From: Pseudomonadota bacterium
GTDB taxonomy: Bacteria > Pseudomonadota > Alphaproteobacteria > CACIAM-22H2
Direction: 5' to 3'
Assembly (NCBI GenBank): GCA_020161965.1
Contig: JAIUNH010000077.1
Span: forward strand, 1-11,192
Length of the DNA: 11,192 bases
The notes beneath the pieces were generated by a model. That model had not been told where the DNA came from. It did no database searches and saw nothing but the letters and a program-made list of their open reading frames with translations. A program made the position numbers and the translations under genes. This document shows, in pieces, positions 6,066 through 11,192 of the stretch (positions within the stretch are counted from its first letter, which is position 1; each line of letters begins with the position of its first letter).

Positions 6066-6974
6066 ATGGATCCGCTGCTGCTCGAATGGCTCGATATCCT
6101 TGTGCGCTGGACGCATGTCATTACCGGCATCGCCTGGATCGGCGCGTCGTTCTATTTCAACTGGCTTGAATCCCATTTCCGTCCGCTGGAGACGCCCAAG
6201 GATCGCGTCGAAGGCGAGGTGTGGCTCGTTCATGGCGGCGGCTTCTATCGCGTCGAGAAATTCGCCGTGGCACCGCCCACGCTGCCCAAGGAACTGCACT
6301 GGTTCAAATGGGAAGCGGCCTTCACTTGGATCTCGGGCATTCTGCTGCTGGCGTTGCTCTACTATGTCGGCTCGACAGGCGACTTCCTGACGATCGACGC
6401 CTTGGCGCCTTACGGTATCGGTGCGGCGATCGCCGTGTCGCTCGCCACGATCGCGATCAGCTGGACCGTCTACGATCTGTTGTGGAAGAGCGCCTGGGCC
6501 GAGGGCAATCCCGGTGGCGCCATGGCCGTGACCTTCGCCGGCCTCGTGCTGGTTGCGTATGTGCTGTCGCATATCATGACCGCGCACGCCGCCTATATCC
6601 ATGTGGGTGCCGTCATCGGCACGATCATGACCGCGAATGTGTGGATGATCATCATTCCCAATCAGCGCGAATTGGTCGAAGCGACGGCGGCGGGCACGAA
6701 GCCCGAAGGCAAATACGCCAAGCAGGCGAAGTTCCGTTCGCTGCATAACAACTATTTCACGCTGCCCATCGTCTTCATCATGTTGTCGAAGAATTGGGCG
6801 TCGACCTGGGGCCATGAATGGAACTGGGCGATCCTGGCGGGTGTCGCGGTCTGCGGCATCGCCGTGCGCCACTTCTTCAACCGGCGCAACAAGGGCGGGG
6901 CGCGCGAAGCTGTCTGGCTATTGCCGGCCGCCGCGGTCGGAATGGTCGTGCTGTTCTACGTCGTGCGCGGCTAG
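6066..6974 (+). CDS. puuD: PuuD-type membrane urate oxidase (DUF989) lacking the cytochrome c domain
   Basis: This encodes a 302-residue integral inner-membrane protein with about seven or eight hydrophobic segments, roughly 10-33, 83-103, 117-140, 153-174, 178-197, 229-241, 252-270 and 282-300. The opening LEWLDILVRWTHVITGIAWIGASFYFNWLE (6-35) is characteristic of PuuD, which oxidises urate to 5-hydroxyisourate and passes electrons to the respiratory chain rather than making H2O2. Other conserved-looking parts are HWFKWEAAFTWISG (78-91), TAHAAYIHVGA (172-182) and RSLHNNYFTLP (224-234). Characterised PuuD proteins carry a C-terminal cytochrome c domain; here the gene stops after the last membrane segment and no CxxCH occurs anywhere in it. 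The ATG at 6066 is preferred over a GTG at 6027 that lies inside the hydrolase gene. It is co-transcribed with HIUase. Confidence 0.92.
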   Translation: MDPLLLEWLDILVRWTHVITGIAWIGASFYFNWLESHFRPLETPKDRVEGEVWLVHGGGFYRVEKFAVAPPTLPKELHWFKWEAAFTWISGILLLALLYYVGSTGDFLTIDALAPYGIGAAIAVSLATIAISWTVYDLLWKSAWAEGNPGGAMAVTFAGLVLVAYVLSHIMTAHAAYIHVGAVIGTIMTANVWMIIIPNQRELVEATAAGTKPEGKYAKQAKFRSLHNNYFTLPIVFIMLSKNWASTWGHEWNWAILAGVAVCGIAVRHFFNRRNKGGAREAVWLLPAAAVGMVVLFYVVRG

Positions 6975-7080
6975 TTCGAGATTCCGTCACGAGGACGTAA
7001 TCCCGGCGTCACACGGCGCCGTTAGGACTCCCCGGCGATGCGCCCGCGATTCCCGCGGCGCTTTCCGCCGGGAGAGCTCG

Positions 7081-9093
7081 ATGTCCCTCAAGGATTACGC
7101 CACCCTCGCCGCCAAGCCGGAGAATTCCGGCCTGACCTTCGGCGAGCTTTACGAAATTTCGGAAGATATTCCGGTCAATCCGTCGACGAACCCGACGATC
7201 GGCGATGTGTTCGCCCAGCGCATGGGCCGCCGCACGATGTTGGGCGGTTTGCTCGCGGGCACGGCTATCGCGACCGTGGCGCCGCAGCTCGTGCAGGCGC
7301 AAACACCGGCGCCGTTCGGCTTCAAGGAAATCGCGCATGGCGTGGACGAACGTCATCACGTCGCCGAAGGCTACGACGCCGACGTGCTGCTGCGCTGGGG
7401 CGACGCGCTGTTCGCGGATTCGCCGGTGTTCGATCCCGCCACGCTGACCGGCGCCCAGCAGGAACGTCTGTTCGGCTATAACTGCGATTACGTCGGCATG
7501 GCGCCGTTGCCCGGGTCGAACGATACGTCGGCCCGTGCGCTGCTGTGCGTGAACCACGAATACACGTCGCCGGAACTCATGTTTCGCGGCGTGATGACCG
7601 CCGACGGCAAGCCCGACATGTCGAAGATGACCAAGAACGTCGTCGACGTCGAACTCGCGGCGCATGGCGGCTCGATCGTCGAAATCGCCAAGGGTGCCAA
7701 CGGCAAATGGATCTATGTGCGCAACAGCGGCTTCAATCGCCGCATTACGGCCACGACGCCGATGCGCCTGTCGGGCCCGGCCGCCGGGCATGATCGTTTG
7801 AAGACCGCAGCCGACCAGACCGGCCGCGCGGTCTTCGGCACGATCAACAATTGTGCGGGCGGCATGACGCCGTGGGGTACGTATTTGATGGCCGAGGAAA
7901 ATTTCCACGGCTATTTCGGCGGCAAGCTGGCCGACGGCCATAAGGAAACGGCAAACCACCGCCGCTATGGCGTGCCGGGCGGCTGGTATAATTGGGCGGC
8001 GTTCTACGATCGCTTCGATTTGGCGAAGGAGCCGAACGAGCCCAACCGCTTCGGCTGGATCGTCGAAGTGGACCCGCACGATCCGACATCGACGCCGATC
8101 AAGCGCACGGCTTTGGGTCGCTCGAAGCACGAAGGGGCGGAAAGCATCGTCGCGCGCGATGGCCGCGTGGTCGTCTATTCGGGCGACGACGAGCGTTTCG
8201 AGTACGCGTTCAAGTTCGTGACGTCGGGCCGCTTCAATCCGAACGACCGCGCGGCGAATATGAACCTGCTCGATAGTGGCACGCTCTATGTCGCCAAGTT
8301 CAACGCCGACGGTTCGGGCGAATGGATGCCGATGACTTTCGGCACCGGCGCGTTGACCACGGCGAACGGCTTCGCGAGCCAGGCCGACGTGCTGATCGAA
8401 GCGCGCCGCGCCGCCGACGTGATGGGGGCGACCAAGCTCGACCGGCCGGAGGACTTTGAGCCGAACCGCCGTACGGGCAAGGTCTATCTCACCCTCACCA
8501 ACAACTCGAACCGCAAGGCCGATCAGGTCGACGCCGTGAACCCGCGCGCGGAGAACAACTGGGGCCAGGTCGTCGAGTTCGCGGAAGCGGACGGCGATTT
8601 CGCCGCCACGCGCTTCCGCTGGGAATTGCTCGTCGTTTGCGGCGATCCCGCGAAGCCGGACGTGAAGGCGAAGTACAACGCCGCCACGACCGCCAATGGC
8701 TGGTTTGCGTGCCCCGACAATCTGGCGATCGATCCCGCCGGGCGTCTGTGGGTCGGCACCGACCAAGGTGGCGCTTGGAAATCGGCCTCGGGCACGGCCG
8801 ACGGCGTCTATGCCGTCGAAACCGAAGGTCCCGGTCGCGGCACGTCGAAGATGTTCTTCCGCGTGCCCGTCGGCGCCGAGATCTGCGGCCTGAGCTTCAC
8901 GTCGGACGGGCGCGCGATGACCGTGGCCGTGCAGCATCCCGGCACGGACGGCGCCAAGGAATATGCGCCGTTCGGCCGCTTGCCGACCTTCGACGATCCG
9001 CCGACCCGCTGGCCCGATTTCCAGGCCAACATGCCGCCGCGCCCGTCGGTGGTCATGGTCACCAAGCGCGATGGCGGCAATATCGGCGGCTGA
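7081..9093 (+). CDS. Tat-exported PhoX-like (DUF839) phosphatase
   Basis: This encodes a 670-residue protein of the PhoX/DUF839 family, Ca/Fe-dependent phosphatases folded as a beta-propeller in the periplasm. A twin-arginine signal lies inside the chain (GRRTMLGG, 49-56, then a hydrophobic stretch ending VQAQ at 71-74) after an unusually long 48-residue leader; this leader is common in DUF839 proteins. Family landmarks are NHEY (158-161), NNCAGGMTPWGTYLMAEEN (256-274) with the metal-linked Cys258, GRSKHEGAES (346-355), RPEDFE (455-460), PDNLAIDPAGRLWVGTD (545-561) and QHPG (618-621). The set of metal-site residues looks complete, so activity is plausible; the natural phosphoester is unknown. 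The start ATG has GGAGAG at 7071-7076. It lies 106 bases behind puuD and ends before a strong terminator. No Pho box was recognised. Confidence 0.9.
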   Translation: MSLKDYATLAAKPENSGLTFGELYEISEDIPVNPSTNPTIGDVFAQRMGRRTMLGGLLAGTAIATVAPQLVQAQTPAPFGFKEIAHGVDERHHVAEGYDADVLLRWGDALFADSPVFDPATLTGAQQERLFGYNCDYVGMAPLPGSNDTSARALLCVNHEYTSPELMFRGVMTADGKPDMSKMTKNVVDVELAAHGGSIVEIAKGANGKWIYVRNSGFNRRITATTPMRLSGPAAGHDRLKTAADQTGRAVFGTINNCAGGMTPWGTYLMAEENFHGYFGGKLADGHKETANHRRYGVPGGWYNWAAFYDRFDLAKEPNEPNRFGWIVEVDPHDPTSTPIKRTALGRSKHEGAESIVARDGRVVVYSGDDERFEYAFKFVTSGRFNPNDRAANMNLLDSGTLYVAKFNADGSGEWMPMTFGTGALTTANGFASQADVLIEARRAADVMGATKLDRPEDFEPNRRTGKVYLTLTNNSNRKADQVDAVNPRAENNWGQVVEFAEADGDFAATRFRWELLVVCGDPAKPDVKAKYNAATTANGWFACPDNLAIDPAGRLWVGTDQGGAWKSASGTADGVYAVETEGPGRGTSKMFFRVPVGAEICGLSFTSDGRAMTVAVQHPGTDGAKEYAPFGRLPTFDDPPTRWPDFQANMPPRPSVVMVTKRDGGNIGG

Positions 9094-9118
9094 TCGGTCG
9101 AATTGCGTGAATACGGAG

Positions 9119-9149
9119 CGGCGCCGGGTTCCCCGGCGCCGTTTTCGTT
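9119..9149 (+). terminator. Rho-independent terminator after the PhoX-like gene
   Basis: CGGCGCCGGG (9119-9128) and CCCGGCGCCG (9132-9141) form a perfect 10-bp GC stem with a 3-base loop (TTC), followed by TTTTCGTTTC. This is a textbook intrinsic terminator. It lies 26 bases after the stop codon at 9093 and separates the urate/PhoX transcription unit from folE. Confidence 0.93.
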
Positions 9150-9281
9150 TCTTGATACCGCGCTACGCCGGATTTCGCGCGCGGATCAGCGGTTCGGGAG
9201 AAATTTTACCGCATCTTGAAACGGGGCGAAGGCGGCCGACATTTAGAGGGTTCCATAACGAGCCGTATGCGGAGAACGCCC

Positions 9282-9911
9282 ATGGAGACGCTGTTGCGAT
9301 CCGACGACCATTCCTCGAGCGAGACGACGCGGATCGCCAGCGATAAGCCCACGCGTGCGGAAGCCGAAGCGGCCGTGCGCACGCTGCTGCGTTGGACCGG
9401 CGACGATCCGGCTCGCGAAGGCTTGGTCGATACGCCCGCGCGCGTCGTGCGCGCCTACGAAGAATTCTTCCAAGGCTACGACAGCGATCCGATCGAGATC
9501 CTGCAGCGGACGTTCGAAGAGACCGACGGCTACGACGAGATGGTGCTGCTGCGCGACGTGTCGTTCGAAAGCCATTGCGAGCACCACATGGTGCCGATCA
9601 TCGGCAAGGCGCATATCGCCTATCTGCCGAACAAGCGCGTCGTGGGGATTTCCAAACTCGCGCGCGTGCTGGATATCTACGCCAAGCGGCTCCAGATCCA
9701 GGAGAAGCTGACGGCCCAGATCGCCAACGCGGTGCAGGACGTGCTCCAGCCCAAAGGTGTCGCCGTGCTGATTGAAGCCCAGCATCAATGCATGACCACG
9801 CGCGGCGTCCATAAGGCGGGCGTGTCGATGGTCACCAGCCGGATGCTCGGCGCTTTCCGCACCAACGCCGCCACGCGGCGCGAATTCATGGCCATGGTCG
9901 GGCGCGGCTGA
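9282..9911 (+). CDS. folE: GTP cyclohydrolase I
   Basis: This encodes a 209-residue type IA GTP cyclohydrolase that converts GTP to 7,8-dihydroneopterin triphosphate, the first step to tetrahydrofolate and, in many bacteria, queuosine. The Zn ligands are Cys99 and His102 in SHCEHH (97-102) and Cys170 in QHQCMTTRG (167-175). Other landmarks are REGLVDTPARVVRAYEEFF (45-63) and GISKLARVLDIYAKRLQIQE (122-141). The conserved core is complete and the first 20 or so residues are a variable leader. The ATG at 9282 was chosen for GGAGAA at 9271-9276; an in-frame start at 9216 lacks such support. The gene begins 132 bases past the terminator, so it has its own promoter, of which only weak candidates are seen (for example TTGAAA at 9216-9221 without a good -10). 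Confidence 0.97.
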   Translation: METLLRSDDHSSSETTRIASDKPTRAEAEAAVRTLLRWTGDDPAREGLVDTPARVVRAYEEFFQGYDSDPIEILQRTFEETDGYDEMVLLRDVSFESHCEHHMVPIIGKAHIAYLPNKRVVGISKLARVLDIYAKRLQIQEKLTAQIANAVQDVLQPKGVAVLIEAQHQCMTTRGVHKAGVSMVTSRMLGAFRTNAATRREFMAMVGRG

Positions 9912-9914
9912 CAC

Positions 9915-9943
9915 GGGACATATCGCGGCGGGGCGGCTATTCT
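9915..9943 (+). promoter_or_regulatory. Candidate promoter giving a leaderless mRNA for the EamA transporter
   Basis: GGGACA (9915-9920) and TATTCT (9938-9943) are separated by exactly 17 bases. The -35 matches TTGACA at the last four positions, and the -10 fits TAnnnT. Transcription would start around 9950-9952, at or beside the ATG at 9952. No Shine-Dalgarno is visible before that ATG, which agrees with a leaderless message. Confidence 0.4.
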
Positions 9944-9951
9944 CGCCGCCC
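9931..9951 (+). repeat. 7-bp GC hairpin abutting the transporter start codon
   Basis: GGGCGGC (9931-9937) pairs with GCCGCCC (9945-9951) around a 7-base loop TATTCTC. The right arm ends one base before the ATG. No T tract follows. On a transcript reading through from folE this stem would occupy the ribosome-binding region. Confidence 0.5.
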
Positions 9952-10863
9952 ATGAGCATTCCTCCGTCCGAAGGCGCGTCGGCCGCCGTTTCGCAAGCGC
10001 GCCGGACTCTGACCGCGATCGGCTTGATCGTCGCCATGACGGTATCGTTCACGCTGTTGGACGCGACGGCGAAATACGCGACCCAGACCTATCATCCGTT
10101 TCAGGTCGTCTGGGGGCGTTACGTTTTCCATTTCCTGCTGCTGCTGCCGATCATGCTGCGCAAGGGTCCGCTTCTCGCCTTCGCCACGGCGCGCCCCGGC
10201 CTCAATCTCGCGCGCGGCCTGATGCTGTGCGTGGTGACGCTGCTGTTCTTCTCGTCGATCAAGTATCTGCCGCTGGTCGACGCGCAGGCGATCTCGTTCA
10301 TCACGCCGTTGACCATCGTCGCGATCGCGCATTTCGTACTCGGCCAAAAGGTCGGCCCGCGCCGCTGGGCGGCGGTCGCGATCGGGTTCCTGGGCGTGCT
10401 GATCGTCATTCGCCCGACCGGCGACATGCATTGGGCGGCGTTGCTGTGCCTGGGCATGGCGTTGACGAATTCGGTCTATCATCTCGTCACGCGCTCGCTC
10501 GCCCGCACCGATTCCTCGCGCGTGCAGCTGCTCTATGCGGGCCTCACCGGCACGCTGCTGTTTTCGATGCTCGTGCCGTTCGTCTGGGTGATGCCGGACG
10601 CGAAAGGCTGGCTCCTGCTGGCGATGATGGGCACGTTCGGCGCCGCCGGGCATTATTTGATGGCCGAAGCCTATGCGCGGGCGACGCCCGCGATCCTCGC
10701 GCCGTTCACCTATATGCAGATCGTCTGGGCGAGCGTGGCGGGGGCGGTGCTGTTTGGCCATATCCCCGATTCATGGACGATCTTCGGTGCCGCCATCGTC
10801 ATGGTCGCGGGGCTTTACGTCTTCTATCGCGAACGCGTGGTCGCGCGGGAAGCCGGAAAATGA
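9952..10863 (+). CDS. EamA/DMT-family transporter
   Basis: This encodes a 303-residue inner-membrane protein with about ten hydrophobic helices arranged as two EamA repeats, roughly 21-153 and 161-293. The first repeat shows WGRYVFHFLLLLP (54-66), ARGLMLCVVTLLFFSSIKYLPLVDAQAI (87-114) and GFLGVLIVIRP (145-155). The second repeat contains AEAYARATPAILAPFTYMQIVWA (238-260), the usual place of the family's proline-containing helix. Length and layout are normal for drug/metabolite exporters of the DMT superfamily; substrate specificity cannot be read from sequence. It starts 40 bases after folE without a visible Shine-Dalgarno, and its stop overlaps the next gene as ATGA. A role in exporting a metabolite linked to the neighbouring genes is possible but unsupported. 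Confidence 0.9.
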   Translation: MSIPPSEGASAAVSQARRTLTAIGLIVAMTVSFTLLDATAKYATQTYHPFQVVWGRYVFHFLLLLPIMLRKGPLLAFATARPGLNLARGLMLCVVTLLFFSSIKYLPLVDAQAISFITPLTIVAIAHFVLGQKVGPRRWAAVAIGFLGVLIVIRPTGDMHWAALLCLGMALTNSVYHLVTRSLARTDSSRVQLLYAGLTGTLLFSMLVPFVWVMPDAKGWLLLAMMGTFGAAGHYLMAEAYARATPAILAPFTYMQIVWASVAGAVLFGHIPDSWTIFGAAIVMVAGLYVFYRERVVAREAGK

Positions 10864-11192
10864 TCCGCGCGGCGTTCGCGGCTTTGGCGTTGCTGATCGC
10901 GTCGCCCGCCGCCGCGCAAAGCCCGGCCGACGACACGGCCGCGTTCGAACGCGGGCTCGACGCGTATTTCGCCGGCGATCCGGAATCGGCGTGGTTCTTC
11001 TGGCTCGGCCCCGCCGAGCGCGGGCATGTCGGCGCGCAATTCTCGCTTGGCAATCTCTATCGCCAGGGCGAAGGCGTGCCCGCCGATGCCGTGCTTGCGG
11101 CGCAATGGTTCGCGCGCGCCGCCGCCGCGGGCCATGCGCACGCCAAACTCAATTACGCGCTGATGCTCGATGCCGGCTTGGGTGTCGCGCGC
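10860..11192 (+). CDS. Exported Sel1-repeat protein, N-terminal part (partial)
   Basis: This open frame runs off the right edge; 111 codons are visible. It starts with ATG inside the transporter stop (ATGA, 10860-10863), so translation is likely coupled. The first 20 residues form a Sec-type signal peptide: Arg3, a hydrophobic run FAALALLIA and an Ala-rich cleavage region SPAAAQ. After this come Sel1/TPR-like helical repeats: about 35-65 (AGDPESAWFFWLGPAERGH, then GAQFSLGNLY) and about 66-103 (GEGVPADAVLAAQWFARAA, then AKLNYALMLD). Sel1 proteins are usually periplasmic or surface-linked scaffolds for protein-protein contacts; the specific partner here is unknown. Confidence 0.85.
   Translation, partial: MIRAAFAALALLIASPAAAQSPADDTAAFERGLDAYFAGDPESAWFFWLGPAERGHVGAQFSLGNLYRQGEGVPADAVLAAQWFARAAAAGHAHAKLNYALMLDAGLGVAR

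Noticed and set aside
7056..7070. Small hairpin CGGCG-CTTTC-CGCCG before the PhoX-like gene
   Set aside because: It has only five base pairs, no T tract, and similar short GC stems are expected by chance here. It is not called as a terminator or riboswitch.
6814..7080. Upstream extension of the PhoX-like frame into puuD
   Set aside because: It would overlap the end of puuD and has no family similarity. The ATG at 7081 has a good Shine-Dalgarno and gives the expected N-terminus.
7009..8937. 642-codon open frame on the minus strand opposite the PhoX-like gene
   Set aside because: It mirrors the codon structure of the PhoX-like gene in GC-rich DNA, is rich in Arg, His and Ala, and shows no recognisable domain. 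The plus strand has a complete family match.

Overview
The window is GC-rich, tightly packed bacterial chromosome with strong G/C preference at third codon positions, several ATGA/GTGA gene overlaps and no mobile element, tRNA, rRNA or CRISPR. The gene families and codon use suggest an alphaproteobacterium, possibly of the Rhodospirillales type. That assignment is inference from style and content, not from a marker gene.

Left block (1-2633, + strand): the end of ureE, then ureF and ureG. These encode urease nickel-insertion proteins and overlap their neighbours by 11 and 4 bases. An M20-family amidase of the hydantoinase/carbamoylase group (allantoate or N-carbamoyl type) follows 50 bases later, probably in the same transcription unit.

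Middle block (2637-5487, - strand): three genes read leftward, each overlapping the next by 4 bases at the start codon. They encode an ABC-transporter ATPase of the SsuB/TauB/NrtD type, a class-I O-methyltransferase-like protein whose usual catalytic His-Asp-Trp motif is replaced, and a soluble PAS-like histidine kinase. No permease, binding protein or response regulator accompanies them. This cassette is the least conventional part of the window.

Right-centre block (5704-9093, + strand): 5-hydroxyisourate hydrolase, then a PuuD-type membrane urate oxidase without the usual C-terminal cytochrome c domain, then a Tat-exported PhoX/DUF839 phosphatase-like protein. A perfect 10-bp terminator hairpin with a T-rich tail closes this block. 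An 8-bp dyad in front of the hydrolase gene is a candidate operator.

Right end (9282-11192, + strand): folE (GTP cyclohydrolase I), a 10-TM EamA/DMT transporter that may be read from a leaderless mRNA, and the start of an exported Sel1-repeat protein cut by the window edge.

Taken together, the core theme is purine nitrogen recovery. PuuD oxidises urate, HIUase hydrolyses the product, an amidase probably works on a downstream ureide, and urease (matured by UreEFG) releases ammonia from urea. OHCU decarboxylase, allantoinase and the urease structural genes are not in the window. The longest stretch without a gene is 216 bases (5488-5703), so no gap exceeds 300 bases.
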